Shown: positions 53,585 to 64,000 of the stretch, piece by piece
How the letters are laid out: the number at the start of each line of letters is the position of its first letter
Position numbering within the stretch: the first letter of the stretch is position 1
Source: Oceanobacillus sojae
GTDB taxonomy: Bacteria > Bacillota > Bacilli > Bacillales > Amphibacillaceae
Assembly: GCF_900162665.1 (NCBI RefSeq)
Contig: NZ_LT727812.1
Span: 205,649 to 269,648 of the forward strand
Reading direction: 5' to 3'
Length of the DNA stretch: 64,000 nucleotides
Position numbers and translations under genes: made by a program
The notes under the pieces: generated by a model
What the model saw: the letters and a program-made list of their open reading frames with translations, nothing else
What the model was told of the DNA's origin: nothing
The model's database searches: none

Positions 53585-53850
53585 GAATTCTCCTTATTCT
53601 GTTCTAGATAAAACTTTACAAGTTCTTCAATAACTTCATCCCGTTCAACTTTACGAATTAAATTACGAGCATCATTATACCTAGGAATATAAGCAGGGTC
53701 ACCCGATAATAGATAACCGACGATCTGATTAATCGGATTATATCCTTTTTCCTGTAATGATTCATGAACAGTCAATAAAATTTTTTTAATGTCCTGGTCA
53801 AATGGTTCTTCGGAAAAGTTGAATTTCATTGTTTTATCAATTGAACTCAT
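53581..53850 (-). CDS. ireB: IreB family regulatory phosphoprotein (YrzL)
   Basis: 89 residues from ATG 53850 (AGGTGT ahead; an 11-residue upstream extension is unlikely). Starts [12 protein letters not shown], carries [34 protein letters not shown]. In Enterococcus IreB is a target of the IreK kinase in cephalosporin resistance. Downstream of alaS. Confidence 0.92.
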   Translation of the reverse strand: MSSIDKTMKFNFSEEPFDQDIKKILLTVHESLQEKGYNPINQIVGYLLSGDPAYIPRYNDARNLIRKVERDEVIEELVKFYLEQNKENS

Positions 53851-53944
53851 AATGACACCTCGTCCTTCGTTAACCTTCTTCATCTATTCTAACATGTTTA
53901 TCTCTATCATTATACTTATTTACAAGAAAACATACAACCAATGA

Positions 53945-56587
53945 TTAGGCATTTGTCGCTTCTGTTACATAACTTAAAGCACTTTGTAATGCTTCTGTAA
54001 CCTTAGATGGGTCTTTACCCCCAGCTTGCGCCATATCTGGACGGCCGCCGCCGCCACCGCCGCAAATTGTAGCAGCCTGTTTTACCAGGTTACCAGCATG
54101 AAGGTTTTGTTTCATCAAGTCTTTTGTTACCCCTGCAACAAGCTGTACTTTATTATTATGCACAGCTGCAAGCAGAATTACACCTGATTCTATTTTTTGT
54201 TTTAATTCATCTACCATCGACCGTAATTGATTCATATCCTTCACGTCAACCTGTTTAGCCAGTACTTTTACATTATTTACCTCTTTTATTTCATCTAAAA
54301 TAGAAGATGCCTCTAAATTAGATAACTTAGCTTGTAAAGAATCTACATGCTTTTGTTTCTCTTTTAATTCTGATTGTAATAAAGACACTTTTTGAGGAAC
54401 TTGTTCATCTTTTGCTTTTAATAATGCGCCAGACTGCTTCAACAGTTCAATCTTGTTGTTTAAAAAGTTATAAGCTTCTTTGCTTGTTACAGCTTCAATT
54501 CTTCTTGTGCCTGCACCTATTCCACTTTCTGATACAATTTTAAACAATCCGATTTCTGCTGTATTACCGACATGACATCCACCGCATAATTCAATACTGT
54601 AATCACCGATTTGAACGACACGGACAATATCGCCATATTTCTCTCCAAACAATGCCATTGCGCCCATTGCTTTAGCTTCTTCAATTCCTTTGGTTTCAAT
54701 GAAAACCGGCAATGAATCCCATATTTTTTGATTTACAATTTTTTCGATTTTTTCCAGTTCCTCATCGGCTACACTGCTGAAATGAGAAAAATCAAACCGG
54801 AGACGATTAGGCTGATTTAAAGACCCTGCCTGATTAACATGTGAACCGAGTACATCTTTTAATGCCTGATGCAGTAAATGTGTTGCTGTATGGTTTTTAA
54901 TAACATCGGTGCGGAATGTCCGGTCAACGGCAGCTTTTACTTCTTCAGAAACCGAAAATACGCCTTCCTTTACTTCTACCCGGTGAATATGCTGTCCATT
55001 TGGTGTTTTTTGTACATCTGTAACTACAGCAAGAGAATGCTCTGTCTGAATCGTACCAATATCAGCTACTTGTCCGCCACTTTCAGCATAGAATGGTGTT
55101 TCTTTCAGCAGAATAAATGCTTCCTGTCCAGCAGCTGCTGATTCCACGACTTCTTTCTCCTGAATAATTGCTTGAATAACTGTAGCTCTTTCCAGCTCCG
55201 TATATCCAATAAACTCGCTTTCTACATCAATAGTTGAAAAGACGGTATCCTGGACCTGCATGGAATCAACCTTTTGACGTGCATTTCTTGCTCTTTCGCG
55301 CTGGAGTTTCATTTCATTTTCAAAGCCTTCCTGATTCACAGTAAATCCAAGCTTTTCAACGTATTCCTCAGTTAATTCCTTTGGAAAACCATAGGTATCA
55401 TATAAACGGAATACTTCTTCTCCGGGAAATACATTGCTTCCTTTTTCTTTTTCCGTCTCAATGAGCTTTGTCAGAATTTCTAAACCGTCATTTAACGTTT
55501 CATGGAAACGCTCTTCCTCTACTTTAATAATTTTTTGAATGTAGTCTGTTTCTTTTACCACCTCTGGATAGAAATCCTTCATGATTTCAGCTACTACCGG
55601 GACCAGGCGGTACATAAAAGCTTCATGAATATTAATATCCTTCGCAAAACGGATAGCACGGCGAATCAGTCTGCGCAAAACATAGCCTCTGCCTTCATTA
55701 GACGGCATCGCACCATCTCCAATTGCAAAGCTCACTGTCCGGATATGGTCGGCAATGACTTTAAATGCAGTATCAGCCGCATCATTTTCTCCATATTTGC
55801 TGTCTGCGATCAATTCTGTTGCCTGAATAATCGGCATAAATAAATCCGTTTCATAATTCGTAGGCACATCTTGAATAATGGAAGTTAATCGTTCCAGGCC
55901 CATCCCTGTATCAATATTTTTCTTAGGCAACGGCGTGTACGTATCATCCGGGTTATGGTTAAACTGAGAAAATACCAGATTCCAGACCTCTAGATATCTG
56001 CTGTTTTCACCGCCTGGATAAAGCTCTGGATCAGCAGGATCATTTCCATAGCTTTCTCCTCTGTCATAGAAAATCTCTGTATTTGGTCCGCTTGGCCCTT
56101 CTCCAATATCCCAGAAGTTCTCTTCTAATCGAATAATGCGTTCTTTTGGCAGACCTATTTTTGTAAGCCAAAGATCATAAGCTTCATCATCTTCCGGGTG
56201 GACAGTAACAGATAATTTCTCCGGTTCAAAGCCAATCCATTTTTCATCCGTCAGAAACTCCCATGCCCACTCAATTGCTTCTTCCTTAAAATAATCACCA
56301 ATGGAGAAATTACCCAGCATCTCAAAAAATGTATGATGACGGGCTGTAAAACCGACATTCTCAATATCATTTGTACGTATAGCTTTTTGAGCATTCACTA
56401 TTCTTGGATTATCTGGAATGATTCGTCCGTCAAAATATTTTTTTAATGTCGCCACACCACTATTAATCCATAACAGTGTAGGGTCATCATGAGGTACTAG
56501 AGAAGCACTGGGCTCTACCTGATGCCCTTTCTCTTTAAAAAAGTCAATAAACATTTGCCGCGTTTCTGCAGAACTCAATGATTTCAT
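53945..56587 (-). CDS. alaS: Alanyl-tRNA synthetase
   Basis: Class II synthetase of 880 residues: N-terminal catalytic domain (motif 2-type [18 protein letters not shown]), tRNA-recognition domain, an editing domain with [10 protein letters not shown] and the CGGCHV zinc site, and a C-terminal Ala domain with glycine run [15 protein letters not shown]. Behind a T-box leader that specifies alanine, so alanine shortage raises expression. Head of alaS-ireB-ruvX-yrzB. Confidence 0.97.
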   Translation of the reverse strand: MKSLSSAETRQMFIDFFKEKGHQVEPSASLVPHDDPTLLWINSGVATLKKYFDGRIIPDNPRIVNAQKAIRTNDIENVGFTARHHTFFEMLGNFSIGDYFKEEAIEWAWEFLTDEKWIGFEPEKLSVTVHPEDDEAYDLWLTKIGLPKERIIRLEENFWDIGEGPSGPNTEIFYDRGESYGNDPADPELYPGGENSRYLEVWNLVFSQFNHNPDDTYTPLPKKNIDTGMGLERLTSIIQDVPTNYETDLFMPIIQATELIADSKYGENDAADTAFKVIADHIRTVSFAIGDGAMPSNEGRGYVLRRLIRRAIRFAKDINIHEAFMYRLVPVVAEIMKDFYPEVVKETDYIQKIIKVEEERFHETLNDGLEILTKLIETEKEKGSNVFPGEEVFRLYDTYGFPKELTEEYVEKLGFTVNQEGFENEMKLQRERARNARQKVDSMQVQDTVFSTIDVESEFIGYTELERATVIQAIIQEKEVVESAAAGQEAFILLKETPFYAESGGQVADIGTIQTEHSLAVVTDVQKTPNGQHIHRVEVKEGVFSVSEEVKAAVDRTFRTDVIKNHTATHLLHQALKDVLGSHVNQAGSLNQPNRLRFDFSHFSSVADEELEKIEKIVNQKIWDSLPVFIETKGIEEAKAMGAMALFGEKYGDIVRVVQIGDYSIELCGGCHVGNTAEIGLFKIVSESGIGAGTRRIEAVTSKEAYNFLNNKIELLKQSGALLKAKDEQVPQKVSLLQSELKEKQKHVDSLQAKLSNLEASSILDEIKEVNNVKVLAKQVDVKDMNQLRSMVDELKQKIESGVILLAAVHNNKVQLVAGVTKDLMKQNLHAGNLVKQAATICGGGGGGRPDMAQAGGKDPSKVTEALQSALSYVTEATNA

Positions 56588-56614
56588 TATATTTTTCCTC
56601 CTTTATTATACAAA

Positions 56615-56830
56615 ACAAAAAATCTCCTCTCTGCATCGTTGCAGGGACGAGATTTCGCGGTACCACCCTTATTATGAACAAATTATATGTTCATCACTTT
56701 ATTCATTATAACGGTATGATACCGACGGGGATTAGCCGTACTCCGATGCAGCTTTCCATAACAATATAATTAGGAGTCCTTTCAGCCGGGGGATTCCCTC
56801 TCTTGAAATATCATGTCATGTACTTAACAC
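56615..56830 (-). ncRNA. T-box leader (Ala specifier) of alaS
   Basis: T-box sequence AGGGTGGTACCGCG (56656-56669, minus) followed by a terminator stem ending ATTTTTT (56617-56655). The specifier loop upstream carries GCT (56784-56786), an alanine codon, in CCGGCTGAAAGG. Uncharged tRNA-Ala should bind and stop the terminator from forming. The stem I boundary (up to about 56876) is approximate. Confidence 0.9.
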
Positions 56831-56882
56831 CTTCAACGTGATTTGCGTGATTATTTTTTGTTATTTGTGTGATTATAGCGTT

Positions 56883-56911
56883 ATTATATTGATTTTTCTG
56901 CTGTATGTCAA
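56883..56911 (-). promoter_or_regulatory. Sigma-A promoter of alaS
   Basis: TTGACA (56906-56911), 17 bases, TATAAT (56883-56888), a full consensus match on the minus strand, immediately before the T-box. Confidence 0.88.
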
Positions 56912-57029
56912 TTTTTCTTCTTTAAGATCGAATTCTTGTTGTGATGATCTGATTGCCAGTTAAATTACTATATAAGTTGAACTTATAAATGAATCAAGAG
57001 CACATATCAGATCAATGAAGAATTCTAAT

Positions 57030-58094
57030 TTAGCTCGCTTTTGAAATTTGATATTGCTGAATCAGTACTTTCAACATTGTAAAAACAGGTACAGAAATAA
57101 CCATCCCTATTACACCGGCGAGCTGTCCGCCCAATAACAAGGCAAAGATGATACCGATTGGATGAATTTTTACTGTTTTCCCCATAATATATGGTGATAA
57201 CAGATTACTTTCAATCAATTGAATGACAAATATAATTATGATAACAAATAATGCTTTTTCCGGCTGTACCATATAAGCGACTGTTACTACTGGAATGGCG
57301 CCAATAATTGGTCCGAAATAGGGAATAATGTTGACAATTGCCAAAATAATCCCAAGCAATAAAGCGTATGGCAAATCTAACCATATCCAGCACAGGGTAG
57401 AAATAACACCAACTGCTGCACTGATAATGAACTGTCCGCGAATATAACCGCCCAGCCCCTTACTTATTTCCCTGCATACATTTCCAGTTTCATCCCGATA
57501 TTTATGAGGGATAAAACGAAATAGAAATGATTTGATAAAAGGATAGTCCTTTAAGAAATAAAACACCAGGACGGGGATAATAGTCAACAGTATGACAGCA
57601 TCCATCATCCCGTTAAAACCGCCAATGATTTTTCCTGAAAAGCTGTTCATCGTATTTTCTAAAGATTGAATGAACATGTCCATCCGGTCGTGTACTGTCT
57701 CCGGCAGAAAAGAAGTGGAGGTATACATCTTATTTAAACCATTCTGATACAGCTCAATAAATTCAGGGAAATTACGGCTCATTTCCTTCATTTGTTCCAC
57801 CATTAATGGATAAGCACGATAGATAGCATAACCGGCACCGCCAAAAAAAAGGACATAAATAATTAATACTGCTATGCCGCGATGAATGCGGTACTTATAC
57901 AGCCATTCAATCAAAGGATGCAGCAGAAAAGCCAAAATCCCCGCAATTAAAAAAGGAAGCAAAAGCTTGCCGACAAAGGAAAAAAATGCTCCATAATAGG
58001 GTTTTGTAATGGCTAAAAAATACAAAAGAATAAAGGAAAGGATAGCAATTACTAAGTAATAGACAACTTGCTTCGCTTTTATTTTTTTCCACAT
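57030..58094 (-). CDS. yrrI: AI-2E family transporter (YrrI)
   Basis: Polytopic membrane protein of 354 residues with about seven hydrophobic segments and the family FIxPxFG-type stretch (IIPYFGPIIGAIPVV). Substrate unknown; despite the family name many members do other transport. Start at 58094 after GGGAGTG; a GTG 9 bases earlier overlaps that site. A stem-loop covers the Shine-Dalgarno. Confidence 0.85.
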   Translation of the reverse strand: MWKKIKAKQVVYYLVIAILSFILLYFLAITKPYYGAFFSFVGKLLLPFLIAGILAFLLHPLIEWLYKYRIHRGIAVLIIYVLFFGGAGYAIYRAYPLMVEQMKEMSRNFPEFIELYQNGLNKMYTSTSFLPETVHDRMDMFIQSLENTMNSFSGKIIGGFNGMMDAVILLTIIPVLVFYFLKDYPFIKSFLFRFIPHKYRDETGNVCREISKGLGGYIRGQFIISAAVGVISTLCWIWLDLPYALLLGIILAIVNIIPYFGPIIGAIPVVTVAYMVQPEKALFVIIIIFVIQLIESNLLSPYIMGKTVKIHPIGIIFALLLGGQLAGVIGMVISVPVFTMLKVLIQQYQISKAS

Positions 58095-58101
58095 AAGAAT
58101 C

Positions 58102-58139
58102 ACTCCCAGTCCATGGTAGTGTATCCAAGTGGCTGGGAG
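58102..58139 (-). promoter_or_regulatory. Stem-loop over the yrrI Shine-Dalgarno
   Basis: On the minus strand ACTCCCAG (58132-58139), right after the zinc-ribbon gene stop, pairs with CTGGGAGT (58102-58109), which holds the GGGAGTG site before yrrI. CCA and TGG add three pairs. No U-tract, so it is not a terminator. Confidence 0.5.
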
Positions 58140-58140
58140 T

Positions 58141-58329
58141 TTATAATAAACTTCTCTCTTCTTTTGAAAATAAATCGTCTAATGAACTGAGCGTCCCGTC
58201 CGCTTCTATCTGGTGGATATGTAATTCCTTTCCAGATACGGTTAATTCAATCGAACACACCCAGCAGTAATAGCTTGTAGGGCTTAATTTTCCAATTTGT
58301 TTTTCCCTGCAATTTGGACATTCCAGCAT
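58141..58329 (-). CDS. Small zinc-ribbon protein
   Basis: 62 residues. Two cysteine pairs CPNC (4-7) and CWVC (22-25) form a likely zinc knuckle, then a short acidic tail (DDLFSKEERSLL). Not identified beyond the ribbon. AAAGGA precedes the ATG, and a yrrI-linked stem-loop follows its stop. Confidence 0.75.
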   Translation of the reverse strand: MLECPNCREKQIGKLSPTSYYCWVCSIELTVSGKELHIHQIEADGTLSSLDDLFSKEERSLL

Positions 58330-58393
58330 ACTTCTTCATTCCTTTTCTGCTAAATCAGTCCAAGTATTGCCCTAAACAGGATTTTTTATACAC

Positions 58394-60730
58394 TTAATCC
58401 ATAAAATCATATGGCGATAATTCTTCTTCAGGTATATCTTCTACAGCTTCATATTCCTTTTTTTCTGCTTTTTGGTTAGCTAACTGGATTTTAAGCATTT
58501 CCTGCAAGGAAGTATATCTCCGGTTTGTATCTTCTGTCTGCACACCTTTGATAAATGCTTCTTTTTCACCACAGATGATTAAAGACTCTTTTCCTCTGGT
58601 AATCGCTGTATATAAAAGGTTTTTTCGCAGCATGCGGTGATGTGAATAAACCACAGGAAGAATCACAATTGGAAATTCACTCCCCTGTGATTTATGAATG
58701 GAGATACAAAAAGCATGCGTAAAATTATTATAATCTTTCCGGATAAAGACCACTTCTTTATCTTCAAAAGCAATCACAATTTGCTCTTCATTGTCGACAT
58801 TTTCTTCTGCTTTAAAAATAGCTACAATTTCGCCGATATCTCCATTATATATGCCATCCTCCGGTTGATTAATTAACTGAATCACCCGATCCCCGGTACG
58901 ATAAACAACATCTTGAAAAGCAATCTCACGTTTCTTCTCTCCCGGGGGATTAATTAACTGCTGCAACGCTTCATTAATCGCATGAATTCCGGCCTGCGAA
59001 CGATACATCGGTGACAGGACCTGGATAGAAGCAGGATCAATCCCTTTTTTCTGTGCTTTATCAATAATGGATGTCAATACATCGACCATCTGATAGTCAC
59101 GACAGGAAATAAAGCTGAAATCCCGTGCATTTTCCAAAGAATTTTCATTACAGCTGGCATATTTGATTTCATGAGCAAGCTGAATAATCTTAGAACCTTC
59201 CTTTTGACGATATACATCTCTTAAGGAGATAACCGGTAAAACGTCACTTTTCATTAAATCTGTTAAAACCTGGCCTGGTCCCACAGAGGGAAGCTGATCT
59301 TCATCTCCAACCAAAATAATCTGCATCGTATCCGGGATGGCTTTAAACAGATTATTTGCAAGCCATGTATCCACCATGGAAAATTCATCTACGATAAGCA
59401 GCCTCCCCGATAATGGCTCATGTTCATCTTTTTCAAAATTACCCATTCCATTCCAGCCAAGCAGCCGGTGAATGGTGACAGCCGGCAAACCGGTAGATTC
59501 TGACATCCTTTTTGCCGCCCGCCCTGTAGGAGCTGTTAAAATAAATGGAAAGCTGTCTTTATTTTTATAATCCGATAGATTTAAAGAAAGCTCATGAATC
59601 TTCGCAAAAGCCTGGATGATACCGGTTATAACCGTTGTTTTTCCAGTTCCCGGTCCACCTGTTAAAATCATAATTTTAGAATGGATTGCCTGAACAATGG
59701 CATCAAATTGCTCTTTTCCGTAGCTTAATGACTCTTCCTCTTCAATATCGCCGGTTATTTTCAACAGCTCCGCTAAAGGCACCTCATCTTCTATCGGCTT
59801 TGTCAGTATTTTTTTCAGACTTGCTGTAAAGTTGTCCTCCGCATAATATAATGAAGGCAAATATACTCTGTCATCGATCAGGATGATTTTTTTCTCCGTA
59901 TTCAGCTGCATCATAACATCTGAGACAGAGCTTTTATCCGAATGAGGAAGATGCAGTAAGTAAATAATTTCCTGCACACATTTTTCAAATGGAAGATAAA
60001 CATGTCCTGCTTGTATACTCTGCTGGAGGACATAGATTACCCCTGCACCGATACGGCTTTCATGTGTATGGGAAATACCTTGCTGAGAAGCTATCTGATC
60101 TGCCATTTTAAAGCCAAAGCCTTCAATATCAAACACAAATTGATACGGATCTTTTCCAAGAACCTCCATCGCCTTATCACGATAAGTCTGATAAATCACC
60201 TGAGCCATCTTCAATCCAATTCCGTAGCCTGATAATTGAACAGCAACCCGTTCAAAGCCCTGGTTTTCTTTTAAACGTTCTGCCAAACGTTTTCCAGTTT
60301 CCTTTGATAATCCAGAAATCCCATCTAAAACAGACGGATTATCCATAATTTTAGAAACAGCCTTTTCTCCCAGCTCCTCCACGATCTTCAGTGCACTTTT
60401 TTTCCCGACACCGTAAAACAAATCGCTGGACAGGTATTGAACAAGCCCATCCTTTGTTGTTGGCAAGATAGTCTCATAGGACTGCACCTTTAATTGTGAT
60501 CCGTAGCGGGGATGCTTTTCCAATGCTCCATAAAAACGATAAGCTGTCTGCTCCTGAAGCTGATCAAAATAACCCTTTACAATGATTTCTTTATCTTCAT
60601 AATCAAGGTTTGTTTTTGTGATTTTAATTAGGACGATAGAAAAATGCTCTGCTTCGTTACGAAAAATGGTATTTAATACGGTCCCCGTTACAAAAGGCAG
60701 TGCTTCCTTTGCTGCTACCTGGTTTTCCAT
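58394..60730 (-). CDS. recD2: RecD2/YrrC-type ATP-dependent DNA helicase
   Basis: Superfamily 1B helicase of 778 residues: N-terminal OB and helix-hairpin-helix part (SSDLFYGVGKKSALKIVEELG), P-loop ILTGGPGTGKTTV, LLIVDEFSMVD Walker B, GDEDQLPSVGPG motif III and C-terminal FCISIHKSQGSEFPIV. RecD2 acts in DNA repair and replication-fork work without RecBC. Follows a TPR gene as in B. subtilis yrrB-yrrC. Confidence 0.93.
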   Translation of the reverse strand: MENQVAAKEALPFVTGTVLNTIFRNEAEHFSIVLIKITKTNLDYEDKEIIVKGYFDQLQEQTAYRFYGALEKHPRYGSQLKVQSYETILPTTKDGLVQYLSSDLFYGVGKKSALKIVEELGEKAVSKIMDNPSVLDGISGLSKETGKRLAERLKENQGFERVAVQLSGYGIGLKMAQVIYQTYRDKAMEVLGKDPYQFVFDIEGFGFKMADQIASQQGISHTHESRIGAGVIYVLQQSIQAGHVYLPFEKCVQEIIYLLHLPHSDKSSVSDVMMQLNTEKKIILIDDRVYLPSLYYAEDNFTASLKKILTKPIEDEVPLAELLKITGDIEEEESLSYGKEQFDAIVQAIHSKIMILTGGPGTGKTTVITGIIQAFAKIHELSLNLSDYKNKDSFPFILTAPTGRAAKRMSESTGLPAVTIHRLLGWNGMGNFEKDEHEPLSGRLLIVDEFSMVDTWLANNLFKAIPDTMQIILVGDEDQLPSVGPGQVLTDLMKSDVLPVISLRDVYRQKEGSKIIQLAHEIKYASCNENSLENARDFSFISCRDYQMVDVLTSIIDKAQKKGIDPASIQVLSPMYRSQAGIHAINEALQQLINPPGEKKREIAFQDVVYRTGDRVIQLINQPEDGIYNGDIGEIVAIFKAEENVDNEEQIVIAFEDKEVVFIRKDYNNFTHAFCISIHKSQGSEFPIVILPVVYSHHRMLRKNLLYTAITRGKESLIICGEKEAFIKGVQTEDTNRRYTSLQEMLKIQLANQKAEKKEYEAVEDIPEEELSPYDFMD

Positions 60731-60742
60731 GCTAATTACCCC

Positions 60743-61414
60743 TTATTTATCATCAAATTGCTCCATATACTGTAACGCAATTTCCTTTCCGTTTGCAGCC
60801 AGCACATGATCAGACTGTAATTCAAGTGCTTTTTCAAAATGGTTTAAGGCTTGTTTTGTATTTTCATGGAATAATGCAATCACGCCCAGATTATAATAAG
60901 CATCGCTATGCTCGTTATTTAATTCAAGTACTTTTTCAAATGTTTTTTGGGCTTCATCTAAAATTTCTCCCTGTGCAAGAGAGAGACCATATTGAAATAG
61001 ATAACTTTCGTCCTGTGAATCAAGTTCTGTTGCCCGCAGCAAATACGGCAGAGACAGCTTCCATTGTTCCTGGTTTCGGAAGCACATACCCAGCATAAAG
61101 TAAGCATCTGCTTCTTCAAGTCCCAATTCAATTGCTTTTAGGAAGCTTTGCTGTGCTTTACCAAAGTCTTCCTGATCAAAATAAAGATTACCTAAACCAT
61201 AGTATGCTGTTGCCGCTGTATCATCCAGTTCAATAGCGCGCTTCAAAAAGCGCTCTGCCCGTTCCATCTCATTCAGCTGCATTAAAAGATTTCCAAAATT
61301 AATATATCCCAATGGGTCATTCGGGGATTCTTCAATTACCTCATTAAACAGTTTTGCTGCTTCTTCATATTTTTTTTCATTTAGCAGTGTAATTGCCTGC
61401 TGATTTTTATCCAT
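60743..61414 (-). CDS. yrrB: Tetratricopeptide-repeat protein (YrrB-like)
   Basis: 223 residues, almost wholly TPR repeats of about 34 residues (YEEAAKLFNEVIEESPNDPLGYINFGNLL, then five or more). Protein-protein scaffold. Lies 12 bp before recD2 and 16 bp after mnmA, so probably one transcript. Confidence 0.88.
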   Translation of the reverse strand: MDKNQQAITLLNEKKYEEAAKLFNEVIEESPNDPLGYINFGNLLMQLNEMERAERFLKRAIELDDTAATAYYGLGNLYFDQEDFGKAQQSFLKAIELGLEEADAYFMLGMCFRNQEQWKLSLPYLLRATELDSQDESYLFQYGLSLAQGEILDEAQKTFEKVLELNNEHSDAYYNLGVIALFHENTKQALNHFEKALELQSDHVLAANGKEIALQYMEQFDDK

Positions 61415-61429
61415 TCATAACCCACCCTG

Positions 61430-63698
<2,269 letters not shown>

Positions 63699-63720
63699 GA
63701 TTCAAAATCCTTTCTTCCCA

Positions 63721-64000
63721 TTAAATATAAAACATATATGCCTCGCGCGGGCCGTTATCACCCTCGTCATAATTTGCTAAATCTTCCAAGGTTGTTTTTT
63801 CTAATACATCTTTTACTGCATCCCTGATTTGCATCCATAAAGATGCCTGGGCCGGCTTTTCATTTTCCATACCCTCCACAATTGTCAAAGGTCCTTCCAG
63901 CACACGGATAACATCACCTGCTGTAATTTCATCAGGTTTTTTCGCAAGCTGGTATCCACCATATGCCCCGCGTATACTTTTGATCAGACCGGCATTTCTT
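63721..64000 (-). CDS. cymR: Rrf2-family regulator CymR (partial, N-terminus beyond window)
   Basis: Repressor of cysteine metabolism genes, working with CysK. The visible part, about 92 residues, has RNAGLIKSIRGAYGGYQLAKKPDEITAGDVIRVLEGP, AQASLWMQIRDAVKDVLEKTTLEDLANY and the family end REAYMFYI. The helix-turn-helix start is off the right edge. First in cymR-desulfurase-mnmA. Confidence 0.9.
   Translation of the reverse strand, partial: RNAGLIKSIRGAYGGYQLAKKPDEITAGDVIRVLEGPLTIVEGMENEKPAQASLWMQIRDAVKDVLEKTTLEDLANYDEGDNGPREAYMFYI

Overview
The window is an ordinary-looking stretch of chromosome from a low-GC, endospore-forming member of the Bacillaceae. Gene content and order resemble Bacillus subtilis from the spoIIA/dacF region through the bkd region, then the glnRA/ynbB region, glt, and the yrr region around greA, alaS and mnmA. 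Short acidic stretches, intergenic repeats and the gene set suggest an Oceanobacillus/Virgibacillus-type halotolerant organism. That assignment is inferred from recalled synteny and not from a database search. I see no prophage, insertion sequence, CRISPR array or rRNA/tRNA gene.

Layout. 1-2.7 kb (minus): sigF (cut by the window edge), spoIIAB, spoIIAA and dacF, with a good sigma-H promoter and a Spo0A-like box. 2.7-11 kb: an SDR gene, pdp, deoB, xerD, yqzK, an inserted fructosamine-kinase-family gene, fur, spoIIM and nudF. 10.9-20.5 kb: an aldo-keto reductase, an SDR, a GDPD-family gene, rnz, an aldehyde dehydrogenase, dinB, an M20 peptidase, the tiny prli42 and yqjA. Several intergenic repeats lie here. 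20.5-30.7 kb: brxB, the branched-chain keto acid dehydrogenase (bkd) operon, its regulator bkdR and yqzF. 31-33.1 kb: an aspartokinase and an unknown two-TM protein. 33.4-34.5 kb: a Doc/AbrB-type toxin-antitoxin cassette bracketed by near-identical terminator hairpins. 34.5-40 kb: glnA, glnR, ynbB, hflX and spoVK. 40.3-47.3 kb: gltB-gltD with divergent gltC. 47.4-64 kb: mtnN, yrrS, greA, udk, yrrM, mltG, yrzB-ruvX-ireB, alaS with its T-box, yrrI, a zinc-ribbon protein, recD2, a TPR protein, mnmA, a cysteine desulfurase and cymR (cut by the window edge).

How it works together. GlnR-controlled glutamine synthetase and GltC-controlled glutamate synthase form the ammonium-assimilation hub. The bkd genes turn leucine/valine/isoleucine into branched acyl-CoA primers for membrane lipids. 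The cysteine desulfurase and mnmA adjoin for tRNA thiolation. The spoIIA operon, dacF, spoIIM and spoVK are sporulation genes.

The most unusual signal is in the bkd locus. The usual ptb gene is absent. The butyrate-kinase-like protein has lost most of the nucleotide/phosphate-binding motifs of its family. BkdR has a broken GAFTGA loop, and no -24/-12 (sigma-54) promoter can be seen. Together these suggest the locus has left sigma-54 control and no longer makes acyl phosphate. The second is the toxin-antitoxin cassette flanked by duplicated, covarying copies of the glnA terminator. Others are a 50-bp perfect palindrome, a GC-rich inverted repeat pair, a TIR-bearing small repeat family and a possible RBS-sequestering hairpin before yrrI.
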